Assembly (NCBI RefSeq): GCF_012273015.1
Contig: NZ_CP050954.1
Coordinates: 1,364,001-1,428,000 of the forward strand
Direction: 5' to 3'
From: Hymenobacter sp. BT18
GTDB taxonomy: Bacteria > Bacteroidota > Bacteroidia > Cytophagales > Hymenobacteraceae
Length of the DNA: 64,000 bases
Part shown: positions 34,877 to 43,753 of the stretch, in pieces
Layout of the letters: every line of letters begins with the position of its first letter
Numbering within the stretch: the first letter of the stretch is position 1
Position numbers and translations under genes: made by a program
Notes under the pieces: generated by a model
What the model was told of the DNA's origin: nothing
What the model saw: only the letters and a program-made list of their open reading frames with translations
Database searches by the model: none

Positions 34877-36409
34877 TTAGTTGGCAGGTGCAAGCTGCAT
34901 GATGGTTAGCTGGGCTGGTGCGGAGGCCGCCTGCTGCTGCCGCGCCAGGGTTTCGGCATAAGTAGCGCCCGTAAACTCGGAATGCTCCAGAAACAGCAGC
35001 GGGGAAGTCAGCATAGGCTCCGGGAAAGTAGTCAGCTTTAAGTTGTTTTCCAGCCCGGTAAATTCATCCACGCCCGTAACCAGCCGGTAGCCATCCAGCA
35101 GCACGTAGGTAATGCCGGCGCGGCGGGCCTCCTGCAGCTGCGCCAGCGTATGCACGTTGTAGACCTCAATGCCGGCCGGGCGTGCAAACGGCGCCACGCC
35201 CATTCCCACGGTGCTGGCCACACGCTGCACCTTGTGCTGGCGCAGCCAAGCTACTACCTGAGGGTAGGACGTGGGCGCGTAGCGGTAGATTTCCTGGGGT
35301 AAGCGGTAAAGGTTCCAGCCGGCGGCAGCCAGCAGCAGGCCCACGAGGATGGAGCCGCTCTGCCGTAGGCTCACGCGTTGCAGCCCCTGCTGGAGGGCCA
35401 GCACCCCAAGCACGGTAAACAACCCTTCGGCAAAGAGCAAGCCCCGGGGTGCTTTCAATAGCAGCGACATGCCGGCCAGAAACAGTCCCGCCCAGATGCT
35501 CAGATACCCGGCCGGCGTCCAAGGCCGGGTACGCACCCAGCTTCCCCAGGCAAACACCGGCGTAGCCAGCACGCCAAGCCACAACAGCGGGGAGCCAAAC
35601 TCCCAGAGATAACGCGGGTAGTAGCCCAGATCAAGCCGAAAATTGCCGCTGCGGTGGGCCGCGTTAGCCACGGACGGGAACAGGATACCCGCGTAGGCAG
35701 CCTCCCAACGATACACCGGTAAACCGGCCATCAGCCAGCCTACCAGCCCCAGGAGTACGTACGGAGCACCCAACACAGCGGCTACCCGCAGCAGGTTGCC
35801 GCGCTGCCAGAGCAGGCCGTCTCGCTGCAACCCCTCAAACACGGCCAGGATTGGCAGCACCAGCAGAAACCGGTACTGAAAAAGCAGGCCGACGGCCAGC
35901 CACAGCGCTGCCCGAAGCAGCGTTTGACGGCTGGGTTGACCTAAGCGCTGGTAATAGGCCTGGAGCAGTCCCACAAAAGCCAGCAGTCCGGCAGAGCTGA
36001 TGGTGAAGTCACGGCCAGAAAAGGTAAGCAGCAACGAGGTGCCTACTACTAACGCCAACACAGCTACCACCACGGAGGGCAAGGCAGCTACCCGCCCCAC
36101 AAAGGCCGCCAGCCAGCCCACCGCCGCCACCGCCAGCAGGGCATTTAGGTACAGAAATACGTGAAAATCGGGGTGCAGGGCCGCCACGGGAGCATAGAGC
36201 AGGAAGAAGCCCGGGCTGGCGTGGTGAAACAGGTGCTGCCAGTTGCCACCGGCTATTTCCTGCACAATCTGCCAGTTACGCACCGAGTCGTAGTCAGGAA
36301 AGGCGGCAACGGAGAGGCCGTGCAGGCGGACGGCAGCCAGCAGCGCCAGAGCCGGCAGCAGCCAGGGCCAGGTTTTCGGCCAGAATTTGTCGTTTTTCGC
36401 GGCGGGCAT
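34877..36409 (-). CDS. GT-C type integral membrane glycosyltransferase-like protein
   Basis: The 510-residue protein has about ten or more membrane helices, including LLPALALLAAVRLHGL, ALLAVAAVGWLAAFVG and VVVAVLALVVGTSLLLTF, and a C-terminal soluble part of about 120 residues. An acidic motif in the first outer loop (AAFPDYDSVRNW) matches the place of the catalytic Asp in PMT/ArnT-type GT-C enzymes, which use lipid-linked sugars. The acceptor is unknown. The start at 36409 is preferred over 36448, as the first residues upstream are not membrane-like. It shares a 56-base divergent promoter region with dtd. Confidence 0.75.
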   Translation of the reverse strand: MPAAKNDKFWPKTWPWLLPALALLAAVRLHGLSVAAFPDYDSVRNWQIVQEIAGGNWQHLFHHASPGFFLLYAPVAALHPDFHVFLYLNALLAVAAVGWLAAFVGRVAALPSVVVAVLALVVGTSLLLTFSGRDFTISSAGLLAFVGLLQAYYQRLGQPSRQTLLRAALWLAVGLLFQYRFLLVLPILAVFEGLQRDGLLWQRGNLLRVAAVLGAPYVLLGLVGWLMAGLPVYRWEAAYAGILFPSVANAAHRSGNFRLDLGYYPRYLWEFGSPLLWLGVLATPVFAWGSWVRTRPWTPAGYLSIWAGLFLAGMSLLLKAPRGLLFAEGLFTVLGVLALQQGLQRVSLRQSGSILVGLLLAAAGWNLYRLPQEIYRYAPTSYPQVVAWLRQHKVQRVASTVGMGVAPFARPAGIEVYNVHTLAQLQEARRAGITYVLLDGYRLVTGVDEFTGLENNLKLTTFPEPMLTSPLLFLEHSEFTGATYAETLARQQQAASAPAQLTIMQLAPAN

Positions 36410-36465
36410 GCAGGTAAAATCAGCCCACGAAGTACGACAAAAACCCACTACTCTGCCGTTTCCCT

Positions 36466-36915
36466 ATGCGCACAGTTATTCAGCGGGTAAGCCACGCCCA
36501 GGTTACGGTGGCCGGACAGCTCACCGGCCAGATTGGCCCCGGCCTGCTGGTGCTGGCCGGGTTCAGTCCCGACGACGATGCACAGGCCCTGGGCTGGATG
36601 GCCCGCAAGCTGGTGCAGCTGCGCATCTTCTCCGATGAGGAAGGCAAGATGAACCGGTCGGTCCAGGATATTGATGGGCAGATTCTGGTGGTAAGTCAGT
36701 TTACCTTGCTGGCCGACGCCCGCAAAGGCAACCGCCCCAGCTACATTGGGGCCGCGCCCCCGCCCGTGGCTATTCCGCTCTACGAGCAGTTTGTGCGGGA
36801 AGTAGCGCAACTGCTGGGTAAGCCCGTGCCCACCGGGGAGTTTGGCGCCGATATGCAGGTGGAGCTCCTCAACGACGGCCCCGTGACCATAGTGCTGGAT
36901 TCGCCCACTGCGTAA
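36466..36915 (+). CDS. dtd: D-aminoacyl-tRNA deacylase
   Basis: It removes D-amino acids wrongly attached to tRNA. The 149-residue protein has the complete family pattern: MRTVIQRVSHAQVTV, the catalytic SQFTL block, and the C-terminal NDGPVTIVLDSP motif. The length is typical. A MazG-like gene follows 50 bases downstream on the same strand, after a pyrimidine-rich gap; both are quality-control functions and may be co-transcribed. Confidence 0.97.
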   Translation: MRTVIQRVSHAQVTVAGQLTGQIGPGLLVLAGFSPDDDAQALGWMARKLVQLRIFSDEEGKMNRSVQDIDGQILVVSQFTLLADARKGNRPSYIGAAPPPVAIPLYEQFVREVAQLLGKPVPTGEFGADMQVELLNDGPVTIVLDSPTA

Positions 36916-36965
36916 GCCCCGCCTTCACCCCACTTCCCCTTTTTCCTTCTCCTTTCCCAGCTTTT

Positions 36966-37292
36966 ATGACCATCGACGAAGCCCAGCAAACCGTTGACCA
37001 GTGGATTCAGACAACCGGCGTCCGGTACTTCAATGAGCTAACCAACATGGCTATGCTCACGGAAGAAGTAGGCGAAGTAGCCCGCATTATTGCCCGCCAG
37101 TACGGGGAGCAGTCCTTCAAAGCCTCGGACCGCGACAAGGTGCTGGCCGATGAGCTAGCCGACGTGCTCTTTGTGGTGATTTGCCTGGCAAACCAAACCG
37201 GCGTGAACCTCACCGACGCGCTTCAGCGCAACCTGGCCAAAAAAACTCAGCGGGATGCCGACCGGCACCAGCAAAATGAAAAGCTGCGCTAA
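36966..37292 (+). CDS. MazG-like nucleotide pyrophosphohydrolase
   Basis: The 108-residue protein belongs to the small all-alpha NTP pyrophosphatases. The metal-binding signature is clear: EEVGEVAR in the first helix and ADELADVLFVVICLAN in the second. Single-domain members hydrolyse abnormal nucleoside triphosphates, though substrates vary. The length of about 110 residues is usual. It converges on comB with a gap of only 35 bases, in which I see no convincing terminator. Confidence 0.92.
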   Translation: MTIDEAQQTVDQWIQTTGVRYFNELTNMAMLTEEVGEVARIIARQYGEQSFKASDRDKVLADELADVLFVVICLANQTGVNLTDALQRNLAKKTQRDADRHQQNEKLR

Positions 37293-37327
37293 GCGCGGGT
37301 AAGCAGCTGCGCAACGTTTGGCCGCCG

Positions 37328-38059
37328 CTAGTGCATTACCTCGTTCACCAGTCGGTCGGTGCGCCACAGGGGCAGTGTGTGCGGGTAGGCATCCAGCTGC
37401 AGGCAGAAGACAAAGTCCTTGTTGGCCTCCAGGGAGTTGAGGCGCCGTACGTGGGATGACTGGAGCAGGTAAGCCGGTAAATCGGCCTCGGCCCGCTCCC
37501 ACAGGTGCAGGGCAGCCAGGGTGGCGTCGGAGCTAGTTACGTCGAAGCCGCTAGCGGCCAGCCGCGCGGCCAACGCCCCACCGAATACGGTATCCTCCAG
37601 GCAAAACTGGCCTTTCCAGCCGGCACACACAACCAGCACATCTTTCTGCTGGGCTTCGGCAAACTCCACCACGGCCTGCAGGTTCAGGAATGCGCCCACC
37701 ACCACCGCATCGGCCGCCAGGGAGCGGCGCAGGGCGTGGGTGCCATTGGTAGTACTAATGGCCACGGCCCGGCCTTTCACTTCTACCACGCCATCGAGGT
37801 AGCCAAAGGGGGAATTGCCCAAATCGAATCCGGCGGCGGCGCGGCCATCCCGCTCGGCGGCGGTAAGGCAGCCGTGCTGCTCCCCCAGGGCCCGGCACTC
37901 AGCCAGCTCCGCTACCGGAAACACATGGGTAACGCCATTGGCCAGAGCCGTAACAATACTGGACGTAGCCCGCAGGATATCTACTACTACCACTACTTTG
38001 CCAGGCAGGTGGTACAGAGCCAGCAGCTCCGGGGAAAAACAAAGGTCGACTTGGGGCAT
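37328..38059 (-). CDS. comB: 2-phosphosulfolactate phosphatase family protein (ComB-like)
   Basis: The 243-residue protein has the ComB family blocks: VVVVVDILRATSSIVTALANG, DLGNSPFGY, AISTTNGTHAL and VCAGWKGQFCLEDTVFGG. ComB dephosphorylates 2-phosphosulfolactate in coenzyme M synthesis of methanogens. Bacterial members are common in genomes without coenzyme M, where sulfolactate or related sulfonates may be the product. No comA or comC lies nearby. A link to the sulfonolipids of gliding Bacteroidota is conceivable but unproven. Confidence 0.88.
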   Translation of the reverse strand: MPQVDLCFSPELLALYHLPGKVVVVVDILRATSSIVTALANGVTHVFPVAELAECRALGEQHGCLTAAERDGRAAAGFDLGNSPFGYLDGVVEVKGRAVAISTTNGTHALRRSLAADAVVVGAFLNLQAVVEFAEAQQKDVLVVCAGWKGQFCLEDTVFGGALAARLAASGFDVTSSDATLAALHLWERAEADLPAYLLQSSHVRRLNSLEANKDFVFCLQLDAYPHTLPLWRTDRLVNEVMH

Positions 38060-38184
38060 CAGGTACTAACAGTAAGCGGCAGGATAGGCCGGCCGCGAAA
38101 CGCATACGGGATGAGCGGGTTTTTAAACGAAATGCCAGCCGCCAGCCCAAAGCCGACAGCTGGCACTCTATCACAACTTGTCCG

Positions 38185-39291
38185 TTATTCTTCCGTGCCT
38201 TTCACGAAGGGCAGCTTGGTGATGGTAGCCGGCAGGTTTTTGCCGCGCACTTGCACAAACACTTTGCTGCCGGGCGCACTCAGCTCCGTGGCTACGTAGC
38301 CCAGCCCAATGCCTTTGCTCAAACTCGGCGACTGAGTGCCGCTGGTCACCTCGCCTACCTTCTCGCCGGCTTCGTTCACCAGGTCATAATGCGCGCGCGG
38401 AATGCCGGGGCCGTCCATAAGGAAGCCCACCAGCTTGCGCTGCACGCCCTGCTCCTTTTGTTGCTTGAGGGCAGCACTGTGCACAAAGTCTTTCGTGAAC
38501 TTGGTAATCCAGCCCAGCCCGCCTTCCAGGGGTGAGGTCGTATCGTTGATGTCGTTGCCGTAGAGGCAGAAGCCCATTTCCAGGCGCAGGGTGTCGCGGG
38601 CGCCCAGGCCAATGGGCTTGAGGCCGTAGGGCTGGCCAGCTTCCAGAATCTTGCTCCAGATAGCGTGGGCCGATTCGTTGGGAATGTACAGCTCGAAGCC
38701 GCCCGCGCCGGTATAGCCCGTGGCGGAGATAATCACGTTAGGCTGGCCGGCAAACGTACCCTGCACGAAGGAGTAGTACGGAATGCTTTTCAAATCTACG
38801 TCGGTGAGGCTCTGGAGTGCGTCGGCAGCCTTGGGGCCCTGCACGGCAAACAAGCTCAGCTGGTCCGATACGTTTTCCATATCGGCCTTAAACTCCTGGT
38901 TGTACTGCTGAATCCAGCTCCAGTCCTTGTCGATGTTCGAGGCATTGACCACCAGCATATAGTCTTCGTCGGCGAGCTTATACACCAGTAAGTCGTCGAC
39001 GATGCCGCCCTGCTCGTTGGGCAGGCAGGAATACTGGGCTTTGCCATCGGTAAGCTTGCTGGCGTCGTTGCTGGTCACGCGCTGAATCAGGGCCAGGGCC
39101 TGCGGGCCGCGCACCCGGAACTCACCCATGTGCGACACATCGAAAATGCCCACGGCGCGGCGCACAGTGTGGTGCTCTTCGAGGTCGGAGGAGTAACGAA
39201 CGGGCATGTTGTAGCCGGCAAAGGGCACCATTTTGGCGCCTAGTTGCTGGTGCACGTCGTTGAGAGCAACGGTTTTGAGGTCTTCAGCCAT
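38185..39291 (-). CDS. gcvT: Aminomethyltransferase, glycine cleavage T protein
   Basis: It transfers the methylene group from the lipoyl-bound aminomethyl of H protein to tetrahydrofolate. The 368-residue protein shows [82 protein letters not shown] and the late [20 protein letters not shown]. All are hallmarks of GcvT rather than of its relatives. The ATG at 39291 is preferred over the codon two positions upstream. The genes for H and P proteins are not in the window. Confidence 0.97.
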   Translation of the reverse strand: MAEDLKTVALNDVHQQLGAKMVPFAGYNMPVRYSSDLEEHHTVRRAVGIFDVSHMGEFRVRGPQALALIQRVTSNDASKLTDGKAQYSCLPNEQGGIVDDLLVYKLADEDYMLVVNASNIDKDWSWIQQYNQEFKADMENVSDQLSLFAVQGPKAADALQSLTDVDLKSIPYYSFVQGTFAGQPNVIISATGYTGAGGFELYIPNESAHAIWSKILEAGQPYGLKPIGLGARDTLRLEMGFCLYGNDINDTTSPLEGGLGWITKFTKDFVHSAALKQQKEQGVQRKLVGFLMDGPGIPRAHYDLVNEAGEKVGEVTSGTQSPSLSKGIGLGYVATELSAPGSKVFVQVRGKNLPATITKLPFVKGTEE

Positions 39292-39409
39292 GAGCAAACG
39301 GGTGGTTGGGTGGAAATAGTGGGGCCGTTACCGCAACAACTCGGCTCCGGCAACAACGCGGCGAAATTAGCCAAAACCCTTGGGCCATCCGCGCACCGGC
39401 CCGGAACCT

Positions 39410-39417
39410 TATCTTTG
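39410..39417 (+). promoter_or_regulatory. -7 box of the CZB signalling cluster
   Basis: TATCTTTG fits TAnnTTTG and lies 53 bases before the CZB gene at 39471, within the divergent region with gcvT. Confidence 0.5.
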
Positions 39418-39470
39418 CCGAGGAGCTTAGTACTGTTTTGGCCTCTCTCCGCCAGCTCCCTGCCATATAC

Positions 39471-39836
39471 ATGCTCGACGAAATAAAACAAGACTTTGAA
39501 AGTGCTTTGGTTAAGCACGTACTCTTTAAATCCAAGCTCCGCTCCTTTCTGCACGGTACCAAAACCGAGGAAAGCCCCATCCGCGACCCGGAGGTTTGCA
39601 GCCTGGGCCAGTGGATCCGGGGCACGGCCCTCACCAGATATGCCCACCTGCCCGAAGCTCATGAGCTGGACCGGCAGCACCAGCTGGTGCACCGTGTGGC
39701 CAATGAGCTGATGGACCTGCACCTGGCTGGGCACACCGAGCAGGCCTTGGCCGGATTTCCCACTATTCAGCACATCAGTGACCAGATTACCGTGCTTCTA
39801 CAAACCATGCAGCAAAAGCTACGTAACGGCGCCTAA
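39471..39836 (+). CDS. Stand-alone CZB (chemoreceptor zinc-binding) domain protein
   Basis: The 121-residue protein is a CZB domain almost from end to end. The family's zinc ligands can be placed at His16 (VKHVLFK), Cys43 (in VCSLGQW), His70 and His74 (RQHQLVH), with the usual CxLGxW block. CZB domains bind zinc and sense zinc or hypochlorous acid through the conserved cysteine, usually as part of chemoreceptors or diguanylate cyclases. Here it is a separate soluble protein, 36 bases before a histidine kinase. The start at 39471 follows a promoter box. Confidence 0.85.
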   Translation: MLDEIKQDFESALVKHVLFKSKLRSFLHGTKTEESPIRDPEVCSLGQWIRGTALTRYAHLPEAHELDRQHQLVHRVANELMDLHLAGHTEQALAGFPTIQHISDQITVLLQTMQQKLRNGA

Positions 39837-39872
39837 CCTCGACACGCAGGTCATCCTTGGGCACTTAGCGGC

Positions 39873-41405
39873 ATGAAGCCTACCCTCGCAACCAAAGTCT
39901 TTGCCGGTTTCCTGGCAATTTTTCTTCTGTTTACGGCCGTAGTGGCGGTAAACTACCAGCTTTCCCGTAAGGTGCTGCGCAACCTGGAGCGCGTAGAACG
40001 CTCCCAGCGCGTAACGTCCGACGCTACCTCGCTGCTGCGCAATATTATTGACATGGAGTCGGGGTTTCGGGGCTTTATGCTCATCGGCAACGAAACGATG
40101 CTGGTGCCCTATTACCAGGGGGAGCGGGAGCTGCTCTCGCGCTTTTCCCATCTCAAGAGCACGTTGAACCCGGCCGGGCGCCAGTACGCCCGCCTCCAGC
40201 GCATTCAGCGCCTCTACCAGCAATGGTCGGCTTACTCGCACCTGCTGATTGCGGAAAAGCGCGACGCCACCCGGCGCATTCCCAACCAAAGCGGCCTGGA
40301 GGGCATGGAGCACCGGGGGCTGATGGAAACCCTTTCGGGCAAGGAGCTGACTGATGAAATTCGTACGATGTTCCGCAGCTTTGACCGCGCCGAGCTGGCC
40401 GACCGCGACGAGCTACGCGAAAAGCTGGCCGCCAGCATCCGCGAAACCCGGGTGCTTTCTATTGTCATTACGCTACTAGCTATTGTTCTGGGGTTGCTAT
40501 GGGCCTATTACGTCACCCGGCTCTTTGCCCGCCGCATCGGCAACATGGTGGCCCTGGCTACGCGCCTGGCCGGGGGCGACTATAAAACCCGCATCGACGA
40601 CACCGCCCACGATGAGCTGAGCGAACTGGCTACTTCCCTCAACGTTATGTCGAACACCATCGACACCACCGTAAGCCAGCTGGAAAACCGCAACCAGGAG
40701 CTGGACCAGTTTGCCTACGTGGTGTCGCACGACCTGAAAGCGCCCCTGCGCGGCATCGAAAGCGCCTCACGCTGGATAGAGGAAGATATGAACCAGGACC
40801 TACCCGAACACATCCGGGAGTTTCTGCAGCTGATGCGCACCCGCGTACACCGCATGGAAAACCTGATTACCGGCATTCTGGACCTGGCGCGGGTGGGCCG
40901 CACCCGGCACGTGCAGGAGCGGGTGAGTGTGCGGGAGCTGCTCAACGAAACAGTGGACATGCTGAGTTTGCCGCCGGGCTTCCGCATTGAGCTGCCACCT
41001 TACCTGCCCACGTTGTTTACTTCGCGGGTGGAGCTGCAGCAAGTGTTTAGCAACCTGCTCAGCAATGCCCTCAAGTACCACCACCAGCCAGAAAAAGGGT
41101 GGGTCCGCATCGGCTGCACCGAGCACCGCGCCCACTATACCTTCACCATCGCCGACAACGGCCCAGGCATAGCCGCCGAATACCACGAACGAATCTTCGT
41201 CATTTTCCAGACGCTCACCGAGCGCGACACGCTGGAAAGCACCGGCGTAGGCCTGGCCATTGTCAAGAAGATCGTGGAGCGACAGGGCGGCACCATTCTG
41301 GTAGAATCGGCGGAGGGCAAGGGGGCGCGCTTTATTTTCACCTGGCCCAAGGTCAGGGAGATACGCCCCGAGGCTACCCCAGCCCCCACCGTAGCAGTGG
41401 CCTAA
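39873..41405 (+). CDS. CHASE3-HAMP sensor histidine kinase
   Basis: The 510-residue protein has membrane helices at about 8-28 and 194-214 enclosing a periplasmic CHASE3 domain (DMESGFRGFMLIGNETMLVPY). A HAMP linker follows (RRIGNMVALATRLAGGDYKTRI), then a HisKA domain with phospho-acceptor His286 (AYVVSHDLKAPLRGI) and an HATPase domain with NLLSNALKYH (N box), IADNGPGI (G1) and STGVGLAIVKK (G2). It is closest in type to phytochrome-like kinases paired with Rcp1-like regulators. It lies between the CZB gene and a response regulator. Confidence 0.95.
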   Translation: MKPTLATKVFAGFLAIFLLFTAVVAVNYQLSRKVLRNLERVERSQRVTSDATSLLRNIIDMESGFRGFMLIGNETMLVPYYQGERELLSRFSHLKSTLNPAGRQYARLQRIQRLYQQWSAYSHLLIAEKRDATRRIPNQSGLEGMEHRGLMETLSGKELTDEIRTMFRSFDRAELADRDELREKLAASIRETRVLSIVITLLAIVLGLLWAYYVTRLFARRIGNMVALATRLAGGDYKTRIDDTAHDELSELATSLNVMSNTIDTTVSQLENRNQELDQFAYVVSHDLKAPLRGIESASRWIEEDMNQDLPEHIREFLQLMRTRVHRMENLITGILDLARVGRTRHVQERVSVRELLNETVDMLSLPPGFRIELPPYLPTLFTSRVELQQVFSNLLSNALKYHHQPEKGWVRIGCTEHRAHYTFTIADNGPGIAAEYHERIFVIFQTLTERDTLESTGVGLAIVKKIVERQGGTILVESAEGKGARFIFTWPKVREIRPEATPAPTVAVA

Positions 41406-41471
41406 AGTATCCGGTACCCGTATAGGTTTTGTTCCCCCTCAACTCAACGTGCTGTCTTAGCCGTTTTTTGT

Positions 41472-41924
41472 ATGTCTGACTCTGCTTCTGAACCTAGTAT
41501 CCTGCTCGTCGAGGACGACCAGATGGATATCATGAATGTGCAGCGCGAGCTACGCAAGCACAACATCGACGTTCCCCTGCACATTGCCCGCAATGGCCGG
41601 GACGCCCTGCAGCTGCTGCGCGGCGAAAACGGGCAGCCCCCAATCGCCAAGCCCAGCGTAGTGATGCTGGACATCAACATGCCCCGCATGAACGGCCTGG
41701 AGCTGCTGGAAGCCTTGCGCTCCGACCCAGATTTTGTGGGCCTGAACGTGTTTATCATGACGACCTCCGACCTGGAAAATGACCGGCTCAAAGCCCGCGA
41801 CCTGGCCGTGAGCGGCTACATCATCAAGCCCCTGAACTTCGATAAATTCGGGGAAGGCGGCTCGACGGTGGATGGCTTCAGTTTGTTCTTGGATTTGCTG
41901 CAGCTCAAAGACAAGCCGCACTAG
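41472..41924 (+). CDS. Single-domain response regulator (Rcp1-like)
   Basis: The 150-residue receiver domain has no output domain. The acidic pocket (VEDDQMD), the phospho-acceptor Asp67 (MLDINMPRMNG), Thr98 and Lys119 (GYIIKPLNF) are all present. A short C-terminal extension (GGSTVDGFSLFLDLLQLK) follows. The residues after Lys119 resemble Rcp1-type regulators that receive phosphate from phytochrome-like kinases. It starts 66 bases after the kinase gene and is its likely partner. Confidence 0.95.
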   Translation: MSDSASEPSILLVEDDQMDIMNVQRELRKHNIDVPLHIARNGRDALQLLRGENGQPPIAKPSVVMLDINMPRMNGLELLEALRSDPDFVGLNVFIMTTSDLENDRLKARDLAVSGYIIKPLNFDKFGEGGSTVDGFSLFLDLLQLKDKPH

Positions 41925-41968
41925 CCACTGTGGCGTGGCCAGCTAAAGTCCCTACTGCTTTTATGGGG

Positions 41969-42544
41969 CTACAGCAGCCGGAACCCCATTCGGTGATGCT
42001 TGGTTGGGCCCAGCGCGCGGATAGCCGCGCGGTGCTGCGCCGTGGGGTAACCCGCGTTCTGCTCCCACTGATATCCTGGATATTCTGCTGCTAGGGCGTG
42101 CATACGCTCGTCGCGGAAAGTCTTGGCCAGTACGGAGGCCGCGGCAATACTCTGGAACTTACCATCGCCCCCAATATGGCAGGTATGCGGCAGGGTGCTA
42201 TGGCGCTTAAACCGGTTGCCATCCACAATCAGATGCGTGGGCTGTACGGCCAGCGCATCAACAGCGCGGTGCATGGCCAGGTAGCTGGCCTGGGCAATGT
42301 TCAGCTCGGCAATTTCCGCTAAGGAGGCTTCGGCCACGGCCCATGCCACGGCTTCCCGGCAGATTTGCTCCCGGGCCCGGTCACGCCGCCGGGCTGTCAT
42401 CTGCTTGGAGTCGTTGAGGTAAGCGCAGGAAAAATCGGGCGGCAGGATCACGGCCGCCGCAAACACAGGACCGGCCAGACAGCCTCGCCCGGCTTCGTCG
42501 AGGCCGGCTTCCAAGGGCTGGCCAGAGAAAGAGGAAAGCAGCAT
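41969..42544 (-). CDS. rnhB: Ribonuclease HII
   Basis: It removes ribonucleotides from DNA. The 191-residue protein has the type 2 RNase H signature EAGLDEAGRGCLAGPVFAAAV, LNDSKQMT, HLIVDGNRF and IAAASVLAKTFRDE, which supply the catalytic acidic residues. The ATG at 42544 gives the usual N terminus. It is convergent with the response regulator gene; the gap of 44 bases shows no strong hairpin. Confidence 0.96.
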   Translation of the reverse strand: MLLSSFSGQPLEAGLDEAGRGCLAGPVFAAAVILPPDFSCAYLNDSKQMTARRRDRAREQICREAVAWAVAEASLAEIAELNIAQASYLAMHRAVDALAVQPTHLIVDGNRFKRHSTLPHTCHIGGDGKFQSIAAASVLAKTFRDERMHALAAEYPGYQWEQNAGYPTAQHRAAIRALGPTKHHRMGFRLL

Positions 42545-42576
42545 CACGCCCGCAAAGGTAAGCACCAAGACAAGCC

Positions 42577-42618
42577 AAAAGGCCTCCCCGGCAGCAGTGG
42601 CAACCGGAGAGGCCTTTT
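42577..42618. terminator. Terminator between the small acidic gene and rnhB
   Basis: AAAAGGCCTC-c-CCGG pairs with CCGG-a-GAGGCCTTTT around a 12-base loop. It lies downstream of the minus-strand gene at 42668-42907. Confidence 0.75.
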
Positions 42619-42667
42619 GTATGCTGCTCAGGGGCAGCCAAATTTATTGTTACGAGGGCCGCGCCGC

Positions 42668-42907
42668 CTAATGACGCCCGGCCGTGCTGCCCGCTTCGTC
42701 GGGGCCCGACTCGCCGCGGCGGTGGCCCTGCTTGTCGCGCGGGCCTTCGTCGAGGGCTTCGTCTTCGTCGGTGGTGATGTATTCGTTGGTTACCGGGCCC
42801 AGGCCGCCGGTATGCTGTGCCAGCTCACTTTCGGCTTGGGCATGCTTTAAGTTGAAGAGCGGGTCGCCGACTTCGGTAGCCGCTGGTTTCTTGGGTTGGT
42901 TAGCCAT
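42668..42907 (-). CDS. Small polar protein of unknown function
   Basis: The 79-residue protein MANQPKKPAATEVGDPLFNL is highly polar, with many Glu, Asp and Gly and no hydrophobic core, so it is probably disordered (TTDEDEALDEGPRDKQ). I do not recognise it. The frame extends upstream to 43222, but that part is not protein-like and the ATG at 42907 is natural. A terminator follows about 50 bases after the stop, which supports a real transcription unit. Confidence 0.6.
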   Translation of the reverse strand: MANQPKKPAATEVGDPLFNLKHAQAESELAQHTGGLGPVTNEYITTDEDEALDEGPRDKQGHRRGESGPDEAGSTAGRH

Positions 42908-43091
42908 ATACACTAGAAAAGCGGCCGGAATGTGAACGGCCGGTCTGGTATGGTACGGCAGGTTCCGGGCCCAGGTTGAGGCACCGTAGATCCGGCCCGA
43001 TACCCTATTATTGCAGCAGCGGCAGTAGCTTGCCCGTTGGCGCTGCACAAGCCGTTCTGCCGGTCTGGCGTTTACCTCCTGCTGTCTTGCT

Positions 43092-43673
43092 ATGTCAACC
43101 TCCCCTGCTCCCGACGAAACGCACAACCCCTGGCAAGTGCTGGGCTCGGAAATAAAGTACCAGAACCCCTGGATCCGGGTGCGCGAAGACCAGGTCATCA
43201 ACCCGGCCGGCAACCCGGGCATTTACGGAGTGGTTTCCATGAAAAACAAGGCCTTGGGCATTATCCCGGTTGATGCGGAAGGCAACACCTGGCTGGTGGG
43301 CCAGTACCGCTACGCCCTGAACGAGTACTGCTGGGAAATACCCATGGGCGGCGGGCCCGTGGAACTGGACATTCTGGAGTCGGCGCAGCGGGAGCTGCGC
43401 GAGGAAACCGGGCTGCTGGCGGCGCGCTGGACCAATATTGCCCGGCTGCACACCTCCAACTCCGTGACCGACGAGGAAGGCTTCGTGTTTTTGGCGGAGG
43501 AGCTTACCCCCGGCCCTACCGAACACGAAGAAACCGAGCAGTTACACCTCTGGAAGCTGCCGCTGCGCGAAGCGGTAGAAATGGCCATGAACAACCGCAT
43601 TACCGATGCCATCAGCGTGGCCGGGCTACTCAAGGCCGAGCGGTATTTGCAGCAGCGCGCAGCGGCCGGTTAG
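43092..43673 (+). CDS. NUDIX hydrolase, ADP-ribose pyrophosphatase-like
   Basis: The 193-residue protein carries a full Nudix box (GGGPVELDILESAQRELREE, followed by TGL), with Gly, Glu, Arg and the double Glu in place. Its N-terminal part (WIRVREDQVINPAGNPGIYG and WLVGQYRYALNEYCWEIPMG) resembles ADP-sugar pyrophosphatases. The likely substrate is ADP-ribose or a related nucleotide sugar, but specificity cannot be read from sequence. It stands upstream of plsC, which has its own promoter box. Confidence 0.93.
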   Translation: MSTSPAPDETHNPWQVLGSEIKYQNPWIRVREDQVINPAGNPGIYGVVSMKNKALGIIPVDAEGNTWLVGQYRYALNEYCWEIPMGGGPVELDILESAQRELREETGLLAARWTNIARLHTSNSVTDEEGFVFLAEELTPGPTEHEETEQLHLWKLPLREAVEMAMNNRITDAISVAGLLKAERYLQQRAAAG

Positions 43674-43740
43674 AAACTAAGGCATCTTCCTTTATTCTTC
43701 ATCCAAGGAGTTGTTATTCTGCATTCATTTGCCAACCTGC

Positions 43741-43748
43741 TACCTTTG
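43741..43748 (+). promoter_or_regulatory. -7 box directly before plsC (leaderless promoter candidate)
   Basis: TACCTTTG fits TAnnTTTG exactly and ends 5 bases before the ATG at 43754, so transcription should begin at about the start codon. Confidence 0.55.
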
Positions 43749-43753
43749 CCCAT

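Noticed and set aside
42908..43091. Possible tRNA-like sequence (GGTTCCGGGCCC)
   Set aside because: No acceptor stem or cloverleaf can be built around it. No tRNA gene was found anywhere in the window.
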